This document shows, one piece after another, positions 10,201-18,980 of a DNA stretch of 35,467 nucleotides (position 1 is the stretch's first letter; the number at the start of each line of letters is the position of its first letter). The position numbers and the translations under genes are program-made. A model generated the notes under the pieces. It did no database searches and had not been told where the DNA came from. It saw only the letters and a program-made list of their open reading frames with translations. Origin of the DNA: an uncultured Myxococcales bacterium (GTDB taxonomy: Bacteria > Myxococcota_A > UBA9042); contig CALGHC010000490.1 of assembly GCA_937915965.1 (NCBI GenBank), forward strand, positions 1 to 35,467, read 5' to 3'.

Positions 10201-13200
10201 GCCGTCAACCCCGCGGCGCTCGAGATCTGCGACAACATCGACAACAACTGCGACGGCGTCATCGATGAGGGCTGCGACGACGACAACGACGACAACTGCG
10301 ACGCCTCGATGACGACGATCGGAACGCCGATTACGTGTCAGGGTGGCGGTGGCGACTGTGACGACAACGACGCAAGCATCTACAAGGCCAAGACGGCCGA
10401 GGTCTGCGACGACGTCGACGATGACTGCAACGGCGTGATCGACAATGGCTGCGACGACGATCAGGACGGCTTCTGCGACGCCAACCTGCTCGTGGCGGCG
10501 AAGACCCCATCGGTCTGCCCCAAGGGAGCCGGCGACTGCGATGACGTCAACGACGACGTCAACCCAGAGGCCGCCGAGGTCTGCGGCAACAACCTCGACG
10601 ACAACTGCAACGGCAGCCAGAACGACGAGGACGCGCTGGGTTGCAAGGCCTTCTTCTTCGACAGCGACGAGGACTTCTACGGTCTGAATCTCTCGAAGTG
10701 CCTGTGCGTGTCGGCCGGCGCCTTCACCGCCTCCCAGGGTGGCGACTGTGACGACATCGAGAAGACGATCAACCCCAACGCGGTCGAGGTCTGCGACGAC
10801 GTCGACAACAACTGCGACGGCGTGATCGACGAGCCCAACGCTGGGGGCTGCACGCCGCTGTACTACGACGGCGACGGCGACAGCTACGGCATCGACCTGA
10901 CCTCGTGCGTGTGCAAGCCGACGGTGCCCTACACAGCCACGATGAAGGGCGACTGCAACGACACCAACGCGGACATGAACCCCGGCGCCTCGGAGCTTTG
11001 CAACAACATCGACGACAACTGCGATACGCAGGTCGACGAGGGCTGCAACGACGACGGCGACAAGTTCTGCGACGCCGCGATGACGACGATCGGTCAGCCC
11101 GCGGTCTGCGCGCTGGGCGGCGGCGACTGCGACGACGAAGACGCGTCGATCAGCCCGATCGGCAACGAGGCGTGCAACGACAAGGACGACAACTGCAACG
11201 GCACCACCGACGAGGGCTGCGATGACGACCTCGACGGCTACTGCGACGCCAACCTGGCGACGACGGGCAACCCGGCGGCGTGCTCGAGCGGTGGCGGCGA
11301 CTGCAATGACCTCGACAACGCGATCAACCCCGGCAAGGACGAGATCTGCGGCAACACCGTCGACGAGAACTGCTCGGGTTCGGACAACGACGAGGACGCG
11401 GTCGGCTGCAAGGTCTTCTACGAGGACGGCGACCAGGACACGTGGGGCGCCGACGGCGGCGACTCGAAGTGCCTGTGCAAGGCCGAGGGCATCCTGGTCG
11501 GGACCAAGGACGGCGACTGCGACGACAACAACGAGCTCGTCTACAACGGCGCCGTCGAGATCTGTGACGGCATCGACAACAACTGCGAAGGCACCATCGA
11601 CGAGGGCTGCGACAACGACTCGGATGGCTACTGCGACTCGGCGATGACCACCATCGGTACGCCGCCGAGCTGCCCGTACGGTGGCGGCGACTGCGAAGAC
11701 GAGGACGAGGCGATCAACCCGGGCAGCAAGGAGATCTGCGCAACGCCGTATGACGACAACTGCGACGGCAACCTCAACGACGTCGGCGGCGACTCGTGCA
11801 CGACGTACTATTACGACAGCGACGGCGACGGTTGGGGCGTGGGCGTGACGCAGTGCCTGTGCGCACCGGACGGCAAGTTCACCGCCGACAAGTCGGGTGA
11901 CTGCGACGACACCGATGTGGGCACCAACCCGGCAGCGGCCGAGGTCTGCGGCGACGGCATCGACAACAACTGCAACGGCAACCCGAACGAGGTTGGTGCC
12001 GAGAACTGCTCGCAGTTCTTCAAGGACGGGGACAAGGACGGCTACGGCTTCGGCGCCTCGGTGTGCATGTGTGTGGCCTACGGCGAGTACATCGCCGCGA
12101 TCGGCGGCGACTGCAACGATGGCGACAACGGCGTCAACCCCGGTACGGACGAGCTGTGCGACGGCAAGGACAACAACTGCCTCGCCGGCATCGACGAGGA
12201 CTGCGACGGCGACGGCGACGACTGGTGCGCCGCCGACAAGCAGGTCGTCGGCAAGCCGCCGGTCTGCCCCAACGGCGGCGGCGACTGCAATGACCAGGTG
12301 CCGACCACCTACCCGCAGGCCGAGGAGATCTGCGACAACGTCGACAACAACTGCGACGACGTCACGGACGAGGCTTGTGACTCCGACAAGGATGGCTGGT
12401 GCGCGACCGGCAAGACGGTCATCAACAACCCGCCGGTCTGCGACGGCGGCGTCGATGACTGCAACGATCTCAACAGCCAGGTGTACCCGGGCAAGGTCGA
12501 GATCTGCGATGACATCGACAACAACTGCGACGGAGTCACCGACGAGGGCTGCGACGACGATGGCGACAACTACTGCGACCTGAACATGTTCCTCGCTGGC
12601 TTCCCGTCGACCTGCACGGCCGGCGGCGGCGACTGCGACGACACCAACGCGGTGGTCAACCCGGGCGCTCCCGAGATCTGCGACAGCCTCGACAACAACT
12701 GCTCTGCGGGCATCGACGAGGTCTGCAACGACGACGACGGTGACGGCTACTGCAAGGGCAGCGCGACGGTCAGCCCGGGCTGCCCCAAGGGCGGCGGCGA
12801 CTGCAACGACGGCAATCCGTTGATCAACCCCGGCCAGACGGAGGATTGCAACACCGAGTTCGACGACGACTGCAACGGGTCCCTCAACGAGTCCGGTGCG
12901 GCCAACTGTGTGACCTGGTACCAGGACGCGGACGTCGACGGCTACGGCACTGGCGCGGGCACCTGCCTGTGCTTCCAGAGCGGCAACCTGACGGCGGCGG
13001 CGCCGGGCGACTGCGACGACACCAACGGCAAGGTCAACCCGATGGCCACCGAGTACTGCGATGGCATCGACAACGACTGCCAGGGACTCGACAGCGGCTG
13101 CGACGACGACGGCGACAAGTACTGCGACGCCAACCTGCTCGTGAAGAAGGGCGCGACCTGCGTCAACTCGACCGTGCCCGGCGACGACTCGTCGATCCCC

Positions 13201-15903
13201 GGTGACGACTGCAATGACGAGAACGCAGCGTCGAAGCCCGGCGGCCTGGAGCTGTGTGACGACGTCGACAACAACTGCAACGGCATCGTCGACGAGGACT
13301 GCGACTCGGACAACGACAACTTCTGTGACGCCAGCGCCGAGCTGCTCTTCGGTAACTGCTGCGACGCGCACGTCGGTAAGGGCTGCACCGACGCGACCGT
13401 CCAGGCGTGCGTGTGCAATACGTATGCGACCTGCTGCAACACGGCGTGGGACGCTTCGTGCGCCCAGGCGGCCAGCGATCTGGGTTGCAGCACTTGCGAC
13501 TTCCCGTCGACCTGCACGGCGGGCGGAGCGGACTGCGACGACGACTCCAACTCGATCAACCCCGACGCGCTGGAGAACTGCAGCACGCCAGACGACGACA
13601 ACTGCAACGGTCTGACGGACGAGATCAACGCGGTGGGCTGCACGAAGTACTACTACGACAACGACGGCGACGGCTACGGCACGGCGCAGTTCGAGTGTCG
13701 CTGTGTCGCCAACGGCAAGTTCAACGCCACACAGGCTGGCGACTGCGACGACAACGATCCGACCTCGTACAGCGGTGCGGCGGCCGAGATCTGCGACGGC
13801 AAGGACAACAACTGCAACAGCGTCATCGATGAGGGCTGCGACGCCGACAAGGACGGCTACTGCGACGCCGGCCTGCAGGTGACCTCCAAGGTCGCGTGCC
13901 CCAGCACGACGATCACAGGCGGCAAGGGCGACGACTGCGACGACGCCGATCCGAAGGTCCATCCGGGCGCCAACGAGCTGTGTGACGGCGTCGACAATGG
14001 CTGCAACGGTCAGATCGACGAGAACTGCGACAAGGACGGCGACAAGTTCTGCGACTCGGCGTTGGTCACGGTCGGCACACCGCCGGTCTGCCCCTACGGC
14101 GGCGGCGACTGCAACGACAACGCCGCGGGCCAGAACCCCAACAGCCAGGAGATCTGTGACGGCAAGGACAACAACTGCAACAACGTCACCGATGAGCCAG
14201 GCGCGCTGGGCTGCTCGACGTACTTCTACGATGGCGACCAGGACGGCGTCGGTACGGCCTCGTGGTTGTGCCTGTGCACGGCCGACGGCTTCTACAACTC
14301 GACGAAGACCGACGACTGCGACGACACCTGCCCGACCTGCTACCCAGGCGCGACCGAGGTCTGCGATGGCAAGAACAACGACTGCGACGGCTACGTTGAC
14401 GAAGGTTGCAACAGCGACCCCGATGGCTACTGCACTTCGGCGATGGTGACCATTGGAACGCCTCCGGTCTGTCCGAAGGGCGGCGGTGACTGCAACGACC
14501 TCAATGGCTCGATCAACCCGGGCGCCATCGAGCTGTGCAACAACATCGACGAAAACTGCAACGGCAAGATCGACGAGGGCGCAGGCGACAGCTGCGACCT
14601 GCCAGCGGCGACCGCGACCTGCGTGGCCGGCCAGTGCCAGATCAAGGATTGCGCCGACTACTTCTACAACCTCAACAGCAACCACGCCGACGGCTGCGAG
14701 TGCAACGGCAACGACGTCTACGAGCCCAACGATACGTGCGGCACCGCGACGAACGACGCGATCCCCGCGCTGAGCGACAAGGCGCCGGGCGACTACACCA
14801 GCGTCTCGGGCATGGTCGTGACGACGCAGGATGAGGACTGGTTCCGCTTCCAGGCGACCGACACGGCCGATACGGGCGCCAGTGGCTGTGATCGCTTCAA
14901 CGTGCGGGTGCGCTTCTTGAGCAACCCGGGCAGCCTGGCCATGGAAGTCCACCGGGGCGCGTGCCCGACCGGCAGCAACACGCCGACGGTGTGCTGCGGT
15001 CAGACCGACTTCACCTGGTTCACCAACTTCGCGGGTGGCAAGGTGCCGTCAGCGGCGCATTCCGAGTACGGCGAGTGCCCGTGCACCACCGACAACGCCA
15101 AGTTCGACCAAAGCCAGACCGGCTGGAACTACGGCCCGTCGCAGGGTGGTCCGTATTGCAAGAAGTGGACGAACGGCAAGTGCATCCCGACCGGCTACGA
15201 CCAGACCTGGTGCAACAACGACTCTGCCGAGTTCTTCGTGCGCATCTACAACAAGACGGGCGCGGCGATCTGTGCCCCGTATCAGGTCGAATTCAGCAAC
15301 GGTGTCTACGGCGCGCCGACCACCCAGGGCTACAAGGTTGTCGCTGGCGACCTCAACCTCGCTAAGGGCGGCGGGTCGAACTTCTCGGGCGGTAGCCTGG
15401 TGAACTCGTCGGATGGCACCAAGCTCAACGGCTGGTACGGCAACGCCGGTCAGGCTTGGCAGCTGTGCTACAAGCGCTCGACTCACGGCTACAGCTCGTA
15501 CACCTTCCACAGCCTGTGCAACGGCAAGGGGCCGACCATCACGGTGGTGAGGTCGATCTACAACAGGCTCTTCGGCGGCTACAACGCGTCGTCCTGGTAC
15601 AACGGCTGCGGCTACAACAACAACGGTTCGAACTGGTTGTTCTCACTGACGAGCAACACCAAGCACACGGTCTACCGCTACCCGCAGTACGCGACCTACA
15701 ACTGCAGCCACTATGGACCGACGTTTGGCGGCGGCCACGACATGTACATGGATTCGTCGATGAACTACATGTACACCAACCTGGGCCACACCTATCAGTG
15801 CCAGCCGGGCCAGGGCTACGGTTCAAGCGCCTGCCGCAACTACCTTGCGGGTACGTACAGCGGCAATTACATCAGCGAGGTTGAGGTCTACTACAAGCAG
15901 TAG
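4201..15903 (+). CDS. Giant multidomain predicted lipoprotein with Cys-rich repeats, MopE repeats and C-terminal TLDc domain
   Basis: A 3,900-residue predicted surface lipoprotein; its function is not known. Residues 1-23 form a signal peptide ending VAAS before Cys24. Approximate order: Ig-like domain with YLDGVAVGSSKTSPYTF (70-150); about 19 CC/DCDDGxxCT repeats (152-815); a MAM or jelly-roll-like domain beginning YCQDFEGGDSL (817-985); a cadherin-like domain (985-1083); a Rossmann-like GATase1-like domain (1084-1303); one more Cys repeat; a PPC-like beta domain (1340-1460); 30 MopE-type GDCxD...DNNCDGxxDE repeats (1462-3463); a second PPC-like domain opening EPNDTCGTATND (3505-3715); and a TLDc domain (3716-3900). 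The heavy Cys/Asp content implies disulfides and divalent-metal binding outside the cell. It directly follows the lspA-lgt-cdsA-lipB cassette, which would process it. The domain calls are by eye: TLDc and MopE are firm, the MAM and GATase1-like ones tentative. Confidence 0.9.
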   Translation: MRNEHLTRALRVALVLFAFVAASCAEQEPDAASPGLLTDYAAGVDAEFGVEAFALGSPALGVSNPGPLALFPIESGGSANIDFEFTVDSFSLGKVNCYLDGVAVGSSKTSPYTFVAVTLGVHTLGCVLADDGGTELVNAEARAVVQVKVVAPCAVPSDCDDGNACSQEGCTDGECTYNIVGTCCGSKFDCSAGELCLEANTLDAQCSTCVGDLDCDDEESCTTDKCDLSGEKGVCSNKKSNPECCSTAGDPCDDTLSCTIDSCNVLDGVCEHVKPEGACCTAAECVSGDTCKVGDCVDNECRYGPDNSKPDCCSAQSNPDCDDDYYCSLDYCDQPQAGGWTQCRHEADPDKPICCDITKPVGECVDGEACTFDFCENWECYHQQVEECCTANEQCDDAKFCTDDLCALAPDAVEGDTGSCLHEWQPGCCMDTPDCDDGKFCTLQSCQPGTFTCVYGKPDATCCDDVSECDDGKFCTAKACVNHSCVFGQDNFKPGCCDDVADCDDDNACTIDTCDNETTQCVHIDVEDAECCNTALDCDDGDCTTDDFCDASDKCVYKPSLGKCAEATAAIDCDDGVPCTIDACVVVDGCGTCQYASDPTCCDGDIDCDDDKVCTTDVCTDNVCSHDGTADCCLDDQDALTACDDNNACTTEYCVNNTCRHTAPAGGCCASVDDCTPDGCSTASCKNIVNGIGACEYVTKEDCTCTQLDYATVCDDNNPCTVEGCSDFGDCQHSALDGCCLDKFDCDDGVPCTYDACIFNECLNYEAAGGDAPLCCTVETEAVDCAYLNAECANGKCIEQPDGTRACVAVEKATCTVDIGYCQDFEGGDSLKAMGWNPNDLAGSASGNWGLGTAGGLGPDQNARLTWTPTKVNFDTCLQSPVIQAAGADTVTIQFDREFVLNVGDLDAIYVLGSLDGENVDWTNSLTVDIVPKPQNFGPETYDLKLPSELSGSNGLRLAFCAAGPSTFNLTRFAVDNICVVKGTAPTFTQCPANQTVEVNQTALIPIKALDSDIADIISFSLVKAPSFVKLTSALYFWLDESWNANLTIAPDDLAQVGEHEVTIKVSDGYLYKLCTFKVTVTYQGGVLIWKPSEVPEGNATPVKEAVIDLGKFAQIVDDISLYPDLTKFDAVFVLLGVYPYNHVLVEGEVNGLKLYLAKGGKLYMEGGETWFFDNPTTLHAFFKVTGDVDESPAGVTGPLDGYAAYADVNVTPTKHFQWNYSQDFDWNNANDLIKAKTTVQRTRKILQSSGGQVFTTQVGHDDLIAKYRSIGSSILFGGVLPGPLDTAGDMMERIFWFFDNGFVDCTKHSDCDDGNDCTDDICQDGECSSANTCLCQGLAGPECNGAALTKLITNGGGSTDVVDSYSCDPGVWLGKESAFAYKSDDSRQVSVQLSNISNTNARIFILRETEKGCDPTNCIVSGSDSVDFTAVGGVQFYIVVDVPGQAETAQFDMALTCADPEICDNGVDDNANGLIDCADLGSCCGDAACAETCDGIDDDCDGQVDEDCDDDGDQFCDASMVVKGTPAICVKGGGDCEDLDGTVNPSSVEICLNGKDDNCSGSPDEENADGCVQYYSDLDSDEYGTGAPKCLCAPSGSYKALAGGDCNDANKNVNPGTTEQCDTEDDDNCDGSNNDLNADGCSNFYTDLDDDLWGTTPFKCICVADGVFKSGKPGDCNESDASINPGMAESCNNIDDNCNGQIDEGCDDDGDLYCDIDPVYAPPPGGAPDICPKGPGDTDDTDPSINPEGIEICDGQDNDSNGQVDEGCDDDSDGFCDTAMITIGTPPSCPGGGGDCNDTDELVNPAVKEECNTVYDDNCNGSINDLNALNCTPWFRDADIDLWGTSDNKCLCFPVGQYSAVNPGDCNDSDPVINPAATEICDNIDNDCDDLTDEGCDEDGDEYCNTEMVILGVPTVCPNGAGDCNDSDATVNPSRIEVCANGKDDNCNGTQNDQDATGCTIYYVDEDSDTFGTTSSKCYCEPFGTFKSTNNEDCDDGVAAVNPAALEICDNIDNNCDGVIDEGCDDDNDDNCDASMTTIGTPITCQGGGGDCDDNDASIYKAKTAEVCDDVDDDCNGVIDNGCDDDQDGFCDANLLVAAKTPSVCPKGAGDCDDVNDDVNPEAAEVCGNNLDDNCNGSQNDEDALGCKAFFFDSDEDFYGLNLSKCLCVSAGAFTASQGGDCDDIEKTINPNAVEVCDDVDNNCDGVIDEPNAGGCTPLYYDGDGDSYGIDLTSCVCKPTVPYTATMKGDCNDTNADMNPGASELCNNIDDNCDTQVDEGCNDDGDKFCDAAMTTIGQPAVCALGGGDCDDEDASISPIGNEACNDKDDNCNGTTDEGCDDDLDGYCDANLATTGNPAACSSGGGDCNDLDNAINPGKDEICGNTVDENCSGSDNDEDAVGCKVFYEDGDQDTWGADGGDSKCLCKAEGILVGTKDGDCDDNNELVYNGAVEICDGIDNNCEGTIDEGCDNDSDGYCDSAMTTIGTPPSCPYGGGDCEDEDEAINPGSKEICATPYDDNCDGNLNDVGGDSCTTYYYDSDGDGWGVGVTQCLCAPDGKFTADKSGDCDDTDVGTNPAAAEVCGDGIDNNCNGNPNEVGAENCSQFFKDGDKDGYGFGASVCMCVAYGEYIAAIGGDCNDGDNGVNPGTDELCDGKDNNCLAGIDEDCDGDGDDWCAADKQVVGKPPVCPNGGGDCNDQVPTTYPQAEEICDNVDNNCDDVTDEACDSDKDGWCATGKTVINNPPVCDGGVDDCNDLNSQVYPGKVEICDDIDNNCDGVTDEGCDDDGDNYCDLNMFLAGFPSTCTAGGGDCDDTNAVVNPGAPEICDSLDNNCSAGIDEVCNDDDGDGYCKGSATVSPGCPKGGGDCNDGNPLINPGQTEDCNTEFDDDCNGSLNESGAANCVTWYQDADVDGYGTGAGTCLCFQSGNLTAAAPGDCDDTNGKVNPMATEYCDGIDNDCQGLDSGCDDDGDKYCDANLLVKKGATCVNSTVPGDDSSIPGDDCNDENAASKPGGLELCDDVDNNCNGIVDEDCDSDNDNFCDASAELLFGNCCDAHVGKGCTDATVQACVCNTYATCCNTAWDASCAQAASDLGCSTCDFPSTCTAGGADCDDDSNSINPDALENCSTPDDDNCNGLTDEINAVGCTKYYYDNDGDGYGTAQFECRCVANGKFNATQAGDCDDNDPTSYSGAAAEICDGKDNNCNSVIDEGCDADKDGYCDAGLQVTSKVACPSTTITGGKGDDCDDADPKVHPGANELCDGVDNGCNGQIDENCDKDGDKFCDSALVTVGTPPVCPYGGGDCNDNAAGQNPNSQEICDGKDNNCNNVTDEPGALGCSTYFYDGDQDGVGTASWLCLCTADGFYNSTKTDDCDDTCPTCYPGATEVCDGKNNDCDGYVDEGCNSDPDGYCTSAMVTIGTPPVCPKGGGDCNDLNGSINPGAIELCNNIDENCNGKIDEGAGDSCDLPAATATCVAGQCQIKDCADYFYNLNSNHADGCECNGNDVYEPNDTCGTATNDAIPALSDKAPGDYTSVSGMVVTTQDEDWFRFQATDTADTGASGCDRFNVRVRFLSNPGSLAMEVHRGACPTGSNTPTVCCGQTDFTWFTNFAGGKVPSAAHSEYGECPCTTDNAKFDQSQTGWNYGPSQGGPYCKKWTNGKCIPTGYDQTWCNNDSAEFFVRIYNKTGAAICAPYQVEFSNGVYGAPTTQGYKVVAGDLNLAKGGGSNFSGGSLVNSSDGTKLNGWYGNAGQAWQLCYKRSTHGYSSYTFHSLCNGKGPTITVVRSIYNRLFGGYNASSWYNGCGYNNNGSNWLFSLTSNTKHTVYRYPQYATYNCSHYGPTFGGGHDMYMDSSMNYMYTNLGHTYQCQPGQGYGSSACRNYLAGTYSGNYISEVEVYYKQ
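4655..6648 (+). repeat. N-terminal array of about 19 disulfide-rich DCDDGxxCT repeats
   Basis: Within the giant gene, units of roughly 30-40 codons follow the pattern CC-x(4-9)-DCDDGxxCTxDxC-x-C, ending with a His or Tyr and a short loop before the next CC. I count 19 units, the second and last degenerate, and one isolated further unit at about 8110-8215. Such repeats are common in secreted Myxococcota proteins. Loops vary in length while the cysteines are kept, which fits each unit folding as its own small disulfide knot. Confidence 0.85.
8584..14590 (+). repeat. Array of 30 MopE-like (putative metal-binding) repeats with two linker types
   Basis: Each unit has a core GDCxDxxxxxNPxxxExC followed by DNNCDGxxDE. 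Two linkers join successive cores. The short type reads GCDDDGDxYCD, then TIGTPPxCPxGG; the long type reads GCxxYYxDxDxDGYGxxxxxCLC followed by a Gly-rich end. By my count the order from the first core gives 18 short and 12 long linkers. The core matches the putative metal-binding family typified by the copper-binding protein MopE. The DxDxDG stretches in the long linkers look like calcium-binding loops. Confidence 0.9.
15346..15900 (+). other. TLDc domain at the C-terminus of the giant lipoprotein
   Basis: This part of the giant gene encodes the full order of TLDc landmarks: FSGGSLVNSSDGTKLNGWY, then WQLCYKRSTHGYSSYTFH, CNGKGPTITVVRS, LFGGYNASSW, NWLFSLTSN, YGPTFGGGHDMYM, NLGHTYQC, NYLAGTYSG and a terminal ISEVEVYYKQ. 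TLDc domains are best known in eukaryotes (OXR1, TBC1D24, many protist proteins) and some bind V-ATPase; here the domain sits at the end of an exported bacterial protein and carries extra cysteines. The role is unknown. Confidence 0.88.
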
Positions 15904-15939
15904 GCGAGACCCGCCCGGGCTGCGAGACCAGCCCTGGCT
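15904..15939. repeat. 18-bp tandem duplication after the giant-gene stop
   Basis: GCGAGACCCGCCCGGGCT at 15904-15921 is followed by GCGAGACCAGCCCTGGCT at 15922-15939 and the start of a third, degenerate copy (ACGAGATCAGC). It lies immediately after the TAG stop and may derive from sequence duplication during repeat slippage. Confidence 0.6.
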
Positions 15940-15960
15940 ACGAGATCAGCGAGGAGTACG

Positions 15961-16004
15961 AGACGACGCGGCCGGGGTCCATTGGACTCCGGCCGCTGTC
16001 GTCT
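15961..16004. terminator. Bidirectional hairpin terminator between convergent genes
   Basis: Left arm AGACGAC plus GCGGCCGGGGTCC, loop ATT, right arm GGACTCCGGCCGC, one unpaired T, then GTCGTCT. This gives a 20-bp stem with one G-T wobble and a single bulge. There is no long T-run on either strand. It lies between the giant gene (stop at 15903) and gatB, which ends at 16036 on the opposite strand, so it can serve both. Confidence 0.75.
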
Positions 16005-16035
16005 TGTCGGGGCTTGGGGCGTTTGCTGGGCCGGC

Positions 16036-17504
<1,469 letters not shown>

Positions 17505-17508
<4 letters not shown>

Positions 17509-18971
17509 GGTGTCGCCTCCCCGGGCTCGCGGTCCGATCGCTCCAGACAATCGGCGACGCCGAGCAGGGTCGTCTCGTCGAAGGCGCGGCCGATGAGGTG
17601 GAGGCCGGCGGGCATCTCACCGGCGGAGACGGGCATTGGCATCGACAGCGCTGGCAGGCCAGCGAGGTTTACCGCTGTTGTGAAGACGTCCATGAGGTAC
17701 ATGGCCAGCGGATCCCCGGTCTTCTCGGCCAACCGCCACGCTGTGACCGGTGACACGGGGCCGGCTAGCAGATCGCAGTGGCTGAACGCAGCGACGAAAT
17801 CGTCGTGGACGAGGCGGCGCACCTGGCAGGCCTTGCGGTAGTAGGCGTCGTAGTAGCCCGACGAGAGCGCGTAGGTGCCAAGCATGATGCGGCGCTTGAC
17901 CTCGCGGCCGAATCCTTCGCCGCGGCTGCGGGCGATCAGCTGTTCAAGATCACCGCCGTGGGCCGCGCTGCGGTGGCCGAAACGCACGCCGTCATAGCGC
18001 GCGAGGTTGGCGGAGGCCTCGGCGGTGGCGATCAGGTAGTAAGCGGCGATCGACGCGTGGCTGTGCGGCAGCTCGACGTCGACCAGGTCGGCGCCCAGGT
18101 CTCGCAGCCGCTCCAGTCGTTCGCGAACGCGCCGCGACATGGCGGAGTCGAGGCCGTCGGCACCGTCGAGGTGCTCGCGTGCGACACCGACGCGGATCCC
18201 GGCGAGGGACTCGCGGCCGAGGGCGGCTTCGAAGTCGGGGACCGAATGGTCAGCGCAGGTCGAGTCATGTCGGCACGGACCCGCGATGACGCCCAGCAGC
18301 CTGGCGGCGTCGCGCGAGGTCGTGGCGAGGGGACCCACCTGGTCGAGGGACGACGCGAAGGCGACGACGCCGTAGCGCGACACCCGGCCATAGGTGGGTT
18401 TGAGGCCGACGACGCCACATAGGGCAGCAGGCAGCCGGATCGAGCCGCCCGTGTCGCTGCCCAGCGAGCCGAAACCGAAGCCTGCCGCGACCGCGACGGC
18501 CGAGCCGCCGGACGAGCCGCCGGGGACGCGGTCGAGATCGTGCGGGTTGCGCACAGGCCCGAACGCGGATGTCTCGTTGGACGATCCCATCGCAAACTCG
18601 TCGAGGTTGCACTTGCCTATGACGATCGCGCCGGCGGCCGAGACCCGGGCGGCTACGGTCGCGTCGAAGGGTGGTCGGTAGCCCGCGAGGATGCGTGAGC
18701 CGGCCGTCATGGGCATTCCGACCAGGCTGATGTTGTCCTTGAGGGTGATCGGCACGCCACCGAGCCGCCCCAGCGGTTGACCTGCGCGGCGCTGGCTGTC
18801 GATCTGGTCGGCGCGCGCCAGGGCACCTTGAGCGTCGACGTGCAGCAGCGCGCCCAGGCTGGCGTTGTCGCGCTCGACCCGGCCGAGGGCGGCTTCGGTC
18901 GCGGTGCGGCTGGTCAGCTCGCCCGCGGCGATCGCGCGAGCGGTCGCGGTGATGGTCTTGGGGAGGGCCAT
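17505..18971 (-). CDS. gatA: Aspartyl/glutamyl-tRNA(Asn/Gln) amidotransferase subunit A
   Basis: The glutaminase subunit of GatCAB, an amidase-signature enzyme that frees ammonia from glutamine. From the ATG at 18971 (488 residues) the Ser-cisSer-Lys triad is readable: Lys78 in PITLKDN, Ser153 in PGGSSGGSAVA and Ser177 in GSDTGGSIRLPAA. Length and block order are normal. A GTG six bases upstream at 18977 is an alternative start; the ATG is preferred. gatC ends 9 bases before it, and the gatB start overlaps its stop, giving the order gatC-gatA-gatB. Confidence 0.96.
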
Positions 18972-18980
18972 CGCCACGAC

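Noticed and set aside
9667..14952. A 1,761-codon open frame antisense to the MopE repeat array
   Set aside because: It mirrors the repeats: sense codons GAC, GGC, TGC, AAC read backwards give GTC, GCC, GCA, GTT with no stops. The product is a Val/Ala/Asp low-complexity chain with no family signature, and the sense frame has a signal peptide, ribosome site and clear domains.
4470..15900. Whether the periodic repeats could be a CRISPR array or DNA-level satellite
   Set aside because: The periodicity follows codons and conserved Cys/Asp residues, units diverge at synonymous sites, and there are no identical direct repeats with unique spacers.
15904..16035. A small gene between the giant gene and gatB
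   Set aside because: The sequence is a short tandem duplication followed by a long hairpin; the only frames are continuations of shadows.
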